This document shows, in pieces, positions 1 to 8,395 of a stretch of DNA of 64,000 nt. The notes under the pieces are model-generated. The model was given only the letters and a program-made list of their open reading frames with translations, had not been told where the DNA came from and did not search any database. The stretch lies in assembly GCA_963726005.1 (NCBI GenBank), contig CAVSAT010000012.1, positions 124,001 through 188,000 on the forward strand. The letters are read 5' to 3'. The stretch comes from Bog-473 sp963726005 (GTDB lineage Bacteria > Actinomycetota > Acidimicrobiia > Acidimicrobiales > RAAP-2). Positions within the stretch are counted from its first letter, which is position 1, and each line of letters begins with the position of its first letter. Both the position numbers and the translations under genes were made by a program.

Positions 1-1
1 G

Positions 2-649
2 CTGACCGAGGACCGGGACCGGATTGCCCGGGACCTCCACGACTCTGTCATCCAGCGCCTGTTTGCAATCGGGCTGTCGCTGCAGGGAACGGCACGCCTG
101 GTGGAGAGGCCCGAGGCCGTCATGCGCATCGGGGAAGCGATCGACAAGATCGACGACACGATCCGTGAGCTCCGCAAGGCGATCTTCGACATTGAGCTCA
201 CGATCAGCAAGGAGGGCCTGCACCCCAAGGTTCTCGACCTCGTGCACGAGCTCCGCCCAGTGCTCGGGATCCACCCGCAGGTCTCGTTCAGCGGCCCGGT
301 CGACGTTGTCGTGACCGGTCCCCTGGCCGAGGAGGTGCTGGCCGTCCTGCGGGAGGCGCTGACCAACGTCGGCAAGCATGCCCGGGCCTCACAGGTCGTG
401 ATCACGGTGGCGGCTGGTGAAGAGCTACGCCTCGTCGTGGCGGATGACGGACACGGCATGAGCGGGCCGCCCACAGGACTTGGCCTGAGGAACATGCGCC
501 AGCGCGCGGAGCGACTCGGCGGCGGCGTCGAGCTCGGCACGTCCCGAGAGGGAGGCACCCGGCTCACATGGCACGTGCCGATCGGCGTGGCGGACGACGG
601 CTCCACGGCGGGGCGACCGCTTCCTGAGGGCTCGGTCCGGGAACGCTGA
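2..649 (+). CDS. Sensor histidine kinase, C-terminal part (DevS/NarL-type), truncated by window start
   Basis: The open frame enters from the left edge, so only the last 215 residues are visible. It begins in a HisKA_3 dimerisation helix with the phosphoacceptor in 'ARDLHDSVIQRLFAIGL', as in the DevS/DosT kinases of mycobacteria. A HATPase_c domain follows: N-box around 'LREALTNVGKHA', the 'VADDGHGM' G1 box and the 'GLGLRNMRQRAERLGG' G2 box. The N-terminal sensor (GAF domains in DevS) lies outside the window. The last 25 residues are a loose polar tail. The gene converges on the WS/DGAT gene with a 44-base gap. The partner response regulator is not in view. The family is clear, the signal sensed is unknown. 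Confidence 0.9.
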   Translation: MTEDRDRIARDLHDSVIQRLFAIGLSLQGTARLVERPEAVMRIGEAIDKIDDTIRELRKAIFDIELTISKEGLHPKVLDLVHELRPVLGIHPQVSFSGPVDVVVTGPLAEEVLAVLREALTNVGKHARASQVVITVAAGEELRLVVADDGHGMSGPPTGLGLRNMRQRAERLGGGVELGTSREGGTRLTWHVPIGVADDGSTAGRPLPEGSVRER

Positions 650-693
650 GAGGCGGCGAGCCGACTCTCAGGAGATCCCCGGATTAAGGCCAG

Positions 694-2076
694 TCATTGC
701 ACCTGCGGTCGCCCCGATGACCGCACGGAGCAGACCTCCGCGAAGCCGTCCTCGATGCAGCCGGCGAGCTTCGGGCTGTCCGGGACGGCCGCGACGTCTG
801 CGGTCACGGTGATGCAGACCCGATCCATCGTGGAGATCAGTGACACGCTCAGGGCGGCCCCCGAAGGAGGCGACACGGCGTAGATGCCCTGCACCGCCGC
901 GCCGGCCAGAGTGACGGCGAAGGGGGGGCCGGGGATGTTGGTGACGCAGACGTCGTTGCCCAGCAGCATCGACCCCCACAGTCCGCGGGCGACAACGGAC
1001 GGCAGCGCGCTCAGGCCGGTGGCGAGCACGTCGCTCACCGACAGCCCTGGGGCGTTCTTCCACTCCTCGGCCACCCGCCTGACTTCGGCGACGGAGTCGG
1101 CGACATCGGCGTGGGTGGGAATGACGAACCGAGCGGGAACGAAGTGGTTTCCCCCGGCCTGATCGCCTTGCGTGCGGACGTTCACCGGCATCAGGGCGCG
1201 AAAGCCCGGGGACACAACCCCGTGCTGCTCGTGGTAGAGAGCCAGACCGCGTATCACGGATGCGACGAACACATCGTTGATCGTGCCGCCCCACGCCCTC
1301 GCGGCCTGTTTTACCGTCTGGAGATCGAGGTCGAAGACATCGGCGTGGCGCCGGAAACTGCGCCCGGTCATGATCGGAGAGAGCGGCCTGCCAGCCGGCG
1401 CCATGAGCCTGGCGACCGACGTGCCCAGCTCGGCCAGCCGGCCGAACGAGCGGAACGGATGCAACACCGCGTCCATCGCATCGTCGACCAGCCGGACCGC
1501 GTCGGGCAGGTCCCCCATGCGCGGCAGTTGCGACCGTCCGCCCTCCTCCGCCTCAGGCACCGTACGCACCCGAACGCCGGCCCGGGCCGGCGCATCGAAG
1601 AGGTGGGCGAGGACCGCGAGGCCGCCCACGCCGTCAATAAGCGAGTGGTGGACCTTCATCACGAGGGCGGCGGCGTCCGCGTCCACGCCCTCGACGAGTA
1701 CGGCCTCCCAGAGGGGCAACGCCGGATCGAACCCACTGGTCGCCATCGTTTGCGCCAAGTCGAGGACGTCCCGCAGCCCACCGTGGTCGGATAGGCGCAT
1801 CCGCCGCAGGTGGACGTCGAGGTCGAAGTTCTCGTCCGGCACGAACTGGGGCCGGCCCCGGCCCGGCGCCCGGTTGACCGCCCTCGACCGGAGGCGGGGC
1901 ACGATCTCGGTCAACGAGTCCACACGCGCCCGAACCTCGGCCCAGCCGGGCGTCGAGTCGAGCACCAGCAGCGCCACGATGGTCGGGCGCATGACCGGAT
2001 CGGCACTGATCGTCCACAGCAAGGCGTCGGACCCGCTCATGGTGTCGACGCCCTTGGTCGTGTCTGTCTCTGCCAT
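694..2076 (-). CDS. WS/DGAT-family O-acyltransferase (wax ester synthase/diacylglycerol acyltransferase)
   Basis: At 460 residues this has the normal length for the bifunctional wax ester synthase/acyl-CoA:diacylglycerol acyltransferase family, which transfers acyl groups from acyl-CoA to alcohols or diacylglycerol to make storage lipids. The catalytic HHxxxDG motif is present as 'VMKVHHSLIDGVGG' near residue 140. The conserved N-terminal 'PLWEAVLVEG' and the C-terminal WES_acyltransf half with 'NIPGPP' are also there. The chosen ATG has an AAAGGGG ribosome site about seven bases upstream; a GTG one codon earlier (2079) is possible. It is divergent from the MFS gene, with about 250 bases between them. 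Substrate preference cannot be read from the sequence. Confidence 0.9.
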   Translation of the reverse strand: MAETDTTKGVDTMSGSDALLWTISADPVMRPTIVALLVLDSTPGWAEVRARVDSLTEIVPRLRSRAVNRAPGRGRPQFVPDENFDLDVHLRRMRLSDHGGLRDVLDLAQTMATSGFDPALPLWEAVLVEGVDADAAALVMKVHHSLIDGVGGLAVLAHLFDAPARAGVRVRTVPEAEEGGRSQLPRMGDLPDAVRLVDDAMDAVLHPFRSFGRLAELGTSVARLMAPAGRPLSPIMTGRSFRRHADVFDLDLQTVKQAARAWGGTINDVFVASVIRGLALYHEQHGVVSPGFRALMPVNVRTQGDQAGGNHFVPARFVIPTHADVADSVAEVRRVAEEWKNAPGLSVSDVLATGLSALPSVVARGLWGSMLLGNDVCVTNIPGPPFAVTLAGAAVQGIYAVSPPSGAALSVSLISTMDRVCITVTADVAAVPDSPKLAGCIEDGFAEVCSVRSSGRPQVQ

Positions 2077-2235
2077 CACAGACCCCTTTCACGAGCGATT
2101 CTGCGACCGGCCCGGAGGGGACTGTAGGGCCGGAAGTCCTCTCTTGGAGGATCCCTGGCGACGGCTCCAGGTTCGCCGGGGCGGGTGCCGCGGACAATGT
2201 GTCCTTGGACCCTCCAGATCCACCCGAAGTGGCCC

Positions 2236-2241
2236 TAGCAT
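2236..2241 (+). promoter_or_regulatory. Putative -10 element TAGCAT upstream of the MFS gene
   Basis: TAGCAT fits the TANNNT pattern repeated before many starts in this window. A GTG begins six bases downstream at 2248 and opens a short frame that ends on the MFS start codon. Confidence 0.35.
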
Positions 2242-2247
2242 CAGGGA

Positions 2248-2331
2248 GTGAGCCTGACGCCGAGGCCGGTTCCGGGGGGAGCGCTGGGGGGCATGGGGCG
2301 AGCACAGCGCGGGAAAGGGGATCGAACATGA
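2248..2331 (+). CDS. Candidate 27-residue leaderless leader peptide ahead of the MFS transporter
   Basis: A GTG six bases after a TAGCAT hexamer opens a 27-codon frame rich in Pro, Gly and Arg. Its TGA stop overlaps the ATG of the MFS gene in an ATGA arrangement. The layout would suit a leader peptide translationally coupled to the transporter. It has no recognisable domain and may be chance in GC-rich DNA; the transporter also has its own AAAGGGG ribosome site inside this frame. Confidence 0.25.
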   Translation: MSLTPRPVPGGALGGMGRAQRGKGDRT

Positions 2332-4166
2332 CCACGACTGCGGTGACTGCACCAGTTCCTGGCCGGCAGGGCCTCGCAAATGCCTTCGGGAGGCGACAGC
2401 TCTACAAGTACCCCGACACCTGGCCGAGGCTCGGATATCTGTCGATCGTCGTGCTGACGACGATCATGCTCTACTACCTCTACTACGTGGAGGGCGCCGT
2501 CACACCGTTGATGCTGCCCTACTACCACATGTCCTTCCAGTACTTCTTGTACCTTCTGGTGGTCTCGAACGCCATCGGGGCCTTCAGCGCGTTCATCGGG
2601 GGCCTCTCCGACAAGATCGGCCGGGCCAACCTGACGATCTACGGGACCCTTGTCGTCGCGATCATTCAGCTCTTCGCCATCCCCCACATCACCGAGAAGT
2701 TCTGGTTCGCCGCCTCTTACTGTGTGATCGGGTTCGTGGAGGGCATCATCCTCGTCTCGACGCCGGCGCTGATGCGCGACTTCTCTCCGCAGATGGGTCG
2801 CGGAGTGGCGATGGGGTTCTGGGCGCTCGGTCCCACCATGGGCGCCTTGGCGGCGAGCCTGGTGGCCACGCACACGTTGAGCCACCTCGCGCCGTGGCAA
2901 GACCAGTTCATTATCTCGGGCCTGGTCTGCCTGGGCGTCGTCATCATCGCGTTCTTCTTCCTCCGCGAGCTCTCCCCGCAGTTGCGGGACCAGCTGATGG
3001 TGACCGAACGCGAACGCGCCCTCGTGGAAGCGCGGGCCATGGGCATCGACGTGGAGAAGGCGACTTTCCACCCCATCCGTTCCATGATGAAGCTCGACCT
3101 GGTCACCTCATCGGTTGCCATCTCGGTCTTCTTGCTCTTCTACTACGCGTCCGTCTCCGTGCTGACGATCTATTGGGTGGTCATCTTCAACCGCTCCACG
3201 CCTGATGCCAACGGCATCAACGTGTGGCTTGCGGCCTCCCTCTCGATCGGACTGGTGATCGCTGGGGCGCTGTCGGATTGGGCCCGGGTCCGCAAGCCGT
3301 TCATGCTCGTCGGGGCGATCTGCGCCATGGTGATGCTGGGCTTCCTCATCGTCCAGACGGGCCACCCGCATACCGGCTACTACTCCAACGTGCTGGTGAT
3401 CGTCCTGCTGGCGGTATCGATCGCCATCGCTTACGCGCCATGGATGGCGAACTACACGGAGCAGGTCGAGTCGCACAACCCAGCACTGACCGCGTCGGGC
3501 CTTGCTATCTGGGGCTGGATTCTGCGTATCACCGTGGCGCTTTCGTTCCTCGTGCTGCCCTACGTGATCACGACGTCGACCACGCTGGTGGACAACCAGA
3601 CCGCGGCTACAGCGCTTCAGGCGATCAAGGCCGCGGTGCCTTATGCGCCCACCACGACACCGCCTGCTTGCAACCGAATTTCAGCACCCGCCTCGGTGAT
3701 CAGCGGGTTGCAGGCCACGAAGGAGGTCGGGCCGCAGACGCTGGCCACCGTCCTGGCCTCCTGCAACTCGACGCACAACCTCGGTTCGGCGCTGACGGCC
3801 GCCGGGGGCCTGTCCAATCCCCAGGTCCAAGGGTTGCTCGCCTATCAACCGCTGGCGCTCGCGATAGAGAATGGACAGCCGGTGAGCCAGGCGCAGATCA
3901 GCACAAAAGTGGGCGCGCACTCGCAGAACCTGGCCGGACTCCTCGTCGCCGAGCAGAAGCTCGTTCCCGCCCAGAACGCGTCGGCCGGTGAATGGAAGAG
4001 ATGGTGGACCGTCTGCCTCATCGGGATGGGGGTCTTCGCCGTTCTCACGTTCACGATGCGGGGACGTTGGAGTCCGCGGGCCGCCCGTCGCGATCTCGAG
4101 GAACACGAACGCATGGTCACCGAGGAGCTAGCCAAGCTGGCCCGGGAGCCCGCGTCGGTGGCGTAA
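2328..4166 (+). CDS. MFS transporter with a long loop before the last helix
   Basis: This 612-residue polytopic membrane protein has the MFS layout. The first helix is near residues 30-50, and the loop 2-3 signature appears as 'GGLSDKIGRANL' around residue 88. It probably moves a small organic solute in the way sugar- or metabolite-proton symporters do. ATG 2328 was chosen because AAAGGGG lies about eight bases upstream and the earlier frame is Gly/Pro-rich and non-hydrophobic. It is unusual for an insertion of about 140 residues (roughly 412-553) between the last two helices. That stretch is Ala/Thr/Gln-rich with two cysteines ('PACNR', 'LASCNS') and should face outside. An amidohydrolase follows 87 bases later. 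The substrate is unknown. Confidence 0.85.
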   Translation: MTTTAVTAPVPGRQGLANAFGRRQLYKYPDTWPRLGYLSIVVLTTIMLYYLYYVEGAVTPLMLPYYHMSFQYFLYLLVVSNAIGAFSAFIGGLSDKIGRANLTIYGTLVVAIIQLFAIPHITEKFWFAASYCVIGFVEGIILVSTPALMRDFSPQMGRGVAMGFWALGPTMGALAASLVATHTLSHLAPWQDQFIISGLVCLGVVIIAFFFLRELSPQLRDQLMVTERERALVEARAMGIDVEKATFHPIRSMMKLDLVTSSVAISVFLLFYYASVSVLTIYWVVIFNRSTPDANGINVWLAASLSIGLVIAGALSDWARVRKPFMLVGAICAMVMLGFLIVQTGHPHTGYYSNVLVIVLLAVSIAIAYAPWMANYTEQVESHNPALTASGLAIWGWILRITVALSFLVLPYVITTSTTLVDNQTAATALQAIKAAVPYAPTTTPPACNRISAPASVISGLQATKEVGPQTLATVLASCNSTHNLGSALTAAGGLSNPQVQGLLAYQPLALAIENGQPVSQAQISTKVGAHSQNLAGLLVAEQKLVPAQNASAGEWKRWWTVCLIGMGVFAVLTFTMRGRWSPRAARRDLEEHERMVTEELAKLAREPASVA

Positions 4167-4219
4167 GGGCCGATTCATCCGGCCCATCCCTCGCAAAGGG
4201 CGCGCCAGTATTCCGGCAG

Positions 4220-4225
4220 TAGGGT
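4220..4225 (+). promoter_or_regulatory. Putative -10 element TAGGGT upstream of the amidohydrolase
   Basis: TAGGGT matches the recurring TANNNT hexamer. Here it would give a short leader of about 22-28 bases that includes the GGGAGG ribosome site of the gene at 4254. Confidence 0.3.
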
Positions 4226-4253
4226 TTGGTCGTCGTCAAAGCTGGGAGGGACA

Positions 4254-5420
4254 ATGGGTCTTGCACTTGAGGGGCTACGGGTGATCGATGCGGACACCCA
4301 CCTGACGGAGGCCCATGATCTGTGGACCAAGCGCGCCCCGGCCAAGTACAAGGACCGGGTCCCGCACGTGGTCGACGTCGAGGGCAAGCCCATGTGGTAC
4401 GTCGACGGGGCCGAGCTCGGCTTCGCCGGCGGCGGCGGCGTCATCGACCGCGAGGGCGGGAAGGGCCGCGCCCTTGAGGCGCTCTACGAGTGGACGCAGG
4501 ACAAGATCCACCTCGGTGCGTTCGACACCAAGGCGCGGATCGACGTCATGGACGACTCGGGCATCTGGGCCCAGATCTGCTTTCCCAACTCCATCGGCCT
4601 CGGTGGTCAGGGGATCTCCGACGTGGTGAAGGACCCCGAGCTGCGCCTCCTATGCGTGCAGATCTACAACGACGCCATGGCGGAGGTGCAGGCCGACTCG
4701 GGACAGCGCCTGTTGCCCATGCCCGTCCTGCCGGCGTGGGACGTGGATGCCTGTGTCACCGAGGCGAAGCGGGTGGCGGCACTGGACCTGCGCGGGGTCA
4801 ACATCACCTCGGACCCCAACGACGTCGGCGGACCGGACCTGGCCAACCGCGCCTGGGACCCGCTGTGGGAGGTGTGCGCCGACCTGAAGCTGCCGGTGCA
4901 CTTCCACATCGGCGCCAGCCTGACCACCATGACCTACTTCGGCACGTACCCCTGGGAATCACAGGACGAGGACACGAAGCTCGCCATCGGCGGCACGCTC
5001 CTGTTCATCGGCAATGCCCGCGTCGTGACCAACATCATCCTGAGCGGCATGCTGGACCGTCACCCCCAGCTGAAGATGGTGTCGGTGGAGAGTGGGGTCG
5101 GGTGGATCCCCTTCATCCTCGAGGCGCTCGACTACGAGATGTCCGAGAATGCGCCCAAGCAATTGGCGGACATGTCGATGCTCCCGTCGGAGTACTTCCG
5201 CCGGAACCTCTACGCCACCTTCTGGTTCGAGAAGAACAACCTGCCGGCGCTCGTCGCCGCCGTGGGGGAGGACAGCATCCTGTTCGAGACCGACTTCCCG
5301 CACCCCACCTGCCTCTACCCCAAACCGCTCGACACGGTGGCAGAGAAGATGTCGACCCTCGACCCTTCGGCCCAGCGCAAGATCCTGGGCGAGAACGCCG
5401 CCAAGCTCTACCGCATCTGA
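4254..5420 (+). CDS. Amidohydrolase family 2 protein
   Basis: This 388-residue protein has the TIM-barrel amidohydrolase-2 fold of decarboxylases and hydrolases acting on small carboxylic acids. The N-terminal metal site reads 'IDADTHL' (residues 11-17), a strand-end histidine pair lies in 'LPVHFHIG' near 212, and the late Asp sits in 'FETDFPHPT' near 344. A GGGAGG ribosome site precedes the ATG. The same family is often found in actinobacterial gene sets for steroid, terpenoid or aromatic breakdown, but no substrate can be assigned here. The stop is followed by the remnant of an MFS gene. Confidence 0.88.
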   Translation: MGLALEGLRVIDADTHLTEAHDLWTKRAPAKYKDRVPHVVDVEGKPMWYVDGAELGFAGGGGVIDREGGKGRALEALYEWTQDKIHLGAFDTKARIDVMDDSGIWAQICFPNSIGLGGQGISDVVKDPELRLLCVQIYNDAMAEVQADSGQRLLPMPVLPAWDVDACVTEAKRVAALDLRGVNITSDPNDVGGPDLANRAWDPLWEVCADLKLPVHFHIGASLTTMTYFGTYPWESQDEDTKLAIGGTLLFIGNARVVTNIILSGMLDRHPQLKMVSVESGVGWIPFILEALDYEMSENAPKQLADMSMLPSEYFRRNLYATFWFEKNNLPALVAAVGEDSILFETDFPHPTCLYPKPLDTVAEKMSTLDPSAQRKILGENAAKLYRI

Positions 5421-5452
5421 GGGAGCGCGCGCCCGGGTCGCGGCACTGCGTG

Positions 5453-5995
5453 CAGCGGTTCTTGCCCTGGACGGCCACCCCTCTGGTCGTGGCACCCATC
5501 GCCGGAGCAATCTCGGACAAGGTGGGTGCGCGGGCTCTGGTCGTACCGGGGCTTGTGCTCCAGGGGCTCGGCTTCGCCTGGATCGTCTCGCTCGCTGCCG
5601 GCCACTCCGATTACGCGAGTTACGTTCTCCCGTTCGTGATCGCTGGCGTCGGCATCTCGATGGCCCTGCCGAGCGTGACCGCAGGGGGGCTGAACGCGGC
5701 GCCACCGGAGCTCCTCGGGAAGGCGGCCGGAACACTCAACACGATGCAACAGTTCGGGGCGGTGTTCGGCATTGCGATCGTCACGACGGTATTCAACTCG
5801 AAGGGAAGCTTGGGCAGCGCGGCATTGGTGACAAGTGGGTTCAAGCCCGCGCTCGCGGTCTCGGCGGGCATCTCGGTGCTCGGCGCCGTCGCGGCCACCG
5901 GGATGCGACGGTCACGTCGGGCCCAAGCGCTCGAGTCCGGTGCGAGTGCCGTCGCCCCGCCTCGGGAATTTGCTGCGGCGCTCGAGGCGGATTGA
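5453..5995 (+). pseudogene. Remnant of a DHA2 (EmrB/QacA-type) MFS drug transporter, C-terminal third only
   Basis: From about 5453 the frame encodes 'QRFLPWTATPLVVAP', then 'GAISDKVGARALVVPGL' and further hydrophobic helices that end in a charged tail. This matches the second half of 14-helix EmrB/QacA exporters, where RLLPWTATP-like sequence leads into helix 9 or so. The first 300 or more residues are missing; the DNA immediately upstream encodes the intact amidohydrolase instead. No plausible start codon with a ribosome site precedes the homologous part. I read it as a deletion remnant whose break point lies just after the amidohydrolase stop. Confidence 0.75.
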
Positions 5996-6027
5996 GCGGG
6001 CGAACCGAGCCGCAACGGACCGAGCAG

Positions 6028-6918
6028 CTACCGGATTCTTCGGATGGCCGCAGCAGTTGGAACCTCGATTGACCCAGGATGCAGGGTGGCCGCCAGGGCC
6101 TCGACACCCTCCACCAGGCGCGGCCCTGGACGTGAGAAGTACGCGTTTGCGTCGACGGCGTAGATGGCGTCAGCAGATCGGAGTTCCGGCCTATTGAGAA
6201 GACCCTCTGCCTCGACGGCGGCCTGTTCCAAACCGTATCCGCAAGGCATGAAGACGACCACGTCGGGCGACGCTTCCTCCATCTGCTTCCAGGTGACACG
6301 GACAGAGTCGGTGCCTCGGTTGGCGAGGACCGGCTCGCCGCCCGCCGTCTCGATCATCTCCGGTACCCAGTGACCGCCGTTGAAGGGCGGATCGGACCAC
6401 TCGAGGGCGAACGTTCGCGGCCTCTGCAACCCCGCAACGGCCTGCTCGACGTGGGTGAGGCGGCCTGCCAGCCGGTCGACGAACTCACGCGCCACCGACT
6501 CTTTGCCCGTGACCCGGCCCAGCTCGATGACGCAGCCGAGCACCTCGCTGAGCGAGCTCGGGTCCATGGACAGGACCTGCGCCTGACAGCCCAGAAGCTC
6601 GAGCGCCTCGTTGACCTTTCCCGATGGCACCGCGCAGACGGCGCACAGGTCCTGGGACAGCACCAGGTCCGGTTGCAGGTCCCGCACTGCGACCTCGTCA
6701 AGCCTGTAGATGGGTTCCCCATCGCCGAGGCTGGCGCTGACCAGTCGGTCCACTTCCGCGGGCGTCGACGCCGCCGGAAGCGCCGACACGGACACGATGG
6801 GCTTGAGCCGGGCCGCCGCCGGCCAGTCGCACTCGTGAGTGACCCCGACCAGATCCTCCTCGAGGCCCAGTGCATAGACGGTCTCAGTCGCCGAGGGCAG
6901 AAGGGACACGATCCGCAT
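6028..6918 (-). CDS. BtuF-like cobalamin/iron-complex binding protein without a signal peptide
   Basis: This 296-residue protein belongs to the helical-backbone (class III) periplasmic binding protein group. It begins 'MRIVSLLPSATETVYALGL', which is typical of BtuF-like proteins, and contains 'LQPDLVLSQDLC' and 'WVPEMIETAGG'. BtuF normally delivers vitamin B12 to an ABC importer outside the membrane, yet this copy has no signal peptide or lipobox and no permease or ATPase gene lies nearby. Such cytoplasmic versions occur in many bacteria and may bind corrinoids for another purpose. ATG 6918 was chosen because the frame further upstream runs into the tRNA-Leu gene. Confidence 0.82.
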   Translation of the reverse strand: MRIVSLLPSATETVYALGLEEDLVGVTHECDWPAAARLKPIVSVSALPAASTPAEVDRLVSASLGDGEPIYRLDEVAVRDLQPDLVLSQDLCAVCAVPSGKVNEALELLGCQAQVLSMDPSSLSEVLGCVIELGRVTGKESVAREFVDRLAGRLTHVEQAVAGLQRPRTFALEWSDPPFNGGHWVPEMIETAGGEPVLANRGTDSVRVTWKQMEEASPDVVVFMPCGYGLEQAAVEAEGLLNRPELRSADAIYAVDANAYFSRPGPRLVEGVEALAATLHPGSIEVPTAAAIRRIR

Positions 6919-7003
6919 CGCCAGAGTGTGCCCCACTCTGAACAGGCAGCGCACCCATGGTGTCTCCGCTGTCTTGACACATCCCAGTGGTCTGTCTGGT
7001 CTG

Positions 7004-7087
<84 letters not shown>

Positions 7088-7192
7088 GAGCGACCGGCCA
7101 ACAGTAGTCCCTGGGCCGCCGCCCCCAATCCCCGGAGGCTTAGGTGACCAGGTCAGACGCATGCCGAATCCCTCCTTAGCGCAGCGGACCGG

Positions 7193-7198
7193 TAATCT
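7193..7198 (+). promoter_or_regulatory. Putative -10 element TAATCT for fhaA
   Basis: TAATCT ends ten bases before the fhaA ATG at 7209, matching the recurring start-proximal TANNNT element and implying little or no leader. Confidence 0.45.
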
Positions 7199-7208
7199 CT
7201 TGAGGACC

Positions 7209-7865
7209 ATGGGACTCCAGCAGTTTGAGGAGCGCCTCGAGCGTCTGGTGGAGGGAACGTTGGCCAAGCCGTTTCGAAGCAACCTCCAACCGGTCGAAAT
7301 CGGCCGCAGGCTTACGCGCGAGATGGACCTGCACCGACGCGTGGGGGTGCGCGGCTTGATCGCGCCCAATTCCTTCGCCGTGACCCTCTCCCCGGCCGAC
7401 GTCAGCCGCTTCTCGAACTTCATCGACGCGCTGTCCCGCGAGCTCTCCGATGCTGCCCGCGAGCACGCCCGCATCGAGGGCTACTCGTTCGTCGGTCCCG
7501 TCGAGGTGGAGATCTTCGAGGGCTCGAGCCTCAAGCCGGGGCGCTTCACGGTCACGGTCGACGTGCACGAGAGCGAGGACGGGGGGTTCCTGGCCGAGCT
7601 CGTCCTGCCCGACGGCAGACGGGTCACCCTGGGGTCAGAGCCCCTGGTGATCGGCCGGCTCCCCGAGTGCGACGTCGTGCTGCCCGACTCCAACGTGAGC
7701 CGGCGCCACGCTGAGCTGCGGCGCAAGGGTGACGGTGTATTCGTCACCGATCTCGGGTCCACCAACGGCACCAAGGTCAATGGCACCCTGGTCCGTGAGC
7801 ACCTCCTCGCCAACGGCGACGAGGTCAGCGTGGGGTCGACGAAGCTCATCTTTGAAATGTCGTGA
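7209..7865 (+). CDS. fhaA: FhaA-type protein: DUF3662 plus FHA domain
   Basis: This 218-residue protein opens with 'MGLQQFEERLERLVEGTLAK', the hallmark of the DUF3662 N-terminal domain of FhaA (about residues 1-115). It ends in an FHA phosphothreonine-binding domain (about 130-215) with 'IGRLPECDV', 'SRRHAEL' and 'DLGSTNGTKVNG'. In mycobacteria FhaA is recruited by phosphorylated partners of PknB, including the flippase-associated MviN, and helps control peptidoglycan synthesis. It is shorter than mycobacterial FhaA because the long linker is nearly absent. The ATG at 7209 is preferred over one 48 bases upstream because the family starts there and a TAATCT element precedes it. It overlaps fhaB by four bases (GTGA). 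Confidence 0.93.
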   Translation: MGLQQFEERLERLVEGTLAKPFRSNLQPVEIGRRLTREMDLHRRVGVRGLIAPNSFAVTLSPADVSRFSNFIDALSRELSDAAREHARIEGYSFVGPVEVEIFEGSSLKPGRFTVTVDVHESEDGGFLAELVLPDGRRVTLGSEPLVIGRLPECDVVLPDSNVSRRHAELRRKGDGVFVTDLGSTNGTKVNGTLVREHLLANGDEVSVGSTKLIFEMS

Positions 7866-8395
7866 CGGCACCGGGTCCGGTGGCGGTCCTGGTCGCCACC
7901 CAGAATCTGAACGCGGTCCTCCGCATCATGCAATGGGGGGTCATCGTGCTGATCTTCCTGTTCTTCCTGCGGGTGATCCGCGCCGTGTGGGTCGAGATGA
8001 GTCCGGCAACCATTCGCAAGACCCGGTCGGAGCGTCGCCAGGAGCGACGCCAGGAGCGTTCGGCCGCCCGGCCCCCCGACCGGCCCCGCGAGAGCCGGCG
8101 CCGCCAGCTCTACCTCAAGGTGGTCCAGCCGGACGCCGAGGCGGGGCGTACCTACGACCTCGACGACGAGCTCACCATCGGACGTTCACCGGGGTGTGGC
8201 GTGGCAATGCCCGGAGACATCTACACCTCAACGCTCCACGCCCGGCTCTTCCGTCGCAACGACCAGCTCTGGGTCGAGGACCTCGGCTCGACCAATGGGA
8301 CGTTCGTCAACTCCGAGCAGATCAAGCAAGCGGTGCGTCTGGGCAAGGGCGACCTGCTCCAGATCGGGTCCACCGTGTTCGAGGTCTCCCGGTGA
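7862..8395 (+). CDS. fhaB: FhaB/FipA-type membrane-anchored FHA protein
   Basis: This 177-residue protein has one N-terminal membrane helix (about 19-40, 'IMQWGVIVLIFLFFLRVI'), a basic linker with 'RRQERRQERS', and a C-terminal FHA domain (about 100-177) with 'IGRSPGCGV', 'TLHARLFRR' and 'DLGSTNGTFVN'. It corresponds to FhaB (FipA), which binds phosphothreonine made by PknB-type kinases and takes part in cell division and wall growth. The GTG start overlaps the fhaA stop, and its own stop overlaps the pstP GTG, so the three genes are probably translationally coupled. Confidence 0.92.
   Translation: MTAPGPVAVLVATQNLNAVLRIMQWGVIVLIFLFFLRVIRAVWVEMSPATIRKTRSERRQERRQERSAARPPDRPRESRRRQLYLKVVQPDAEAGRTYDLDDELTIGRSPGCGVAMPGDIYTSTLHARLFRRNDQLWVEDLGSTNGTFVNSEQIKQAVRLGKGDLLQIGSTVFEVSR

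Noticed and set aside
668..1794. Long open frames on both strands across the WS/DGAT gene
   Set aside because: They are mirror frames of a clear acyltransferase, with Arg/Pro/Gly-rich composition typical of GC-rich shadow frames and no domain.
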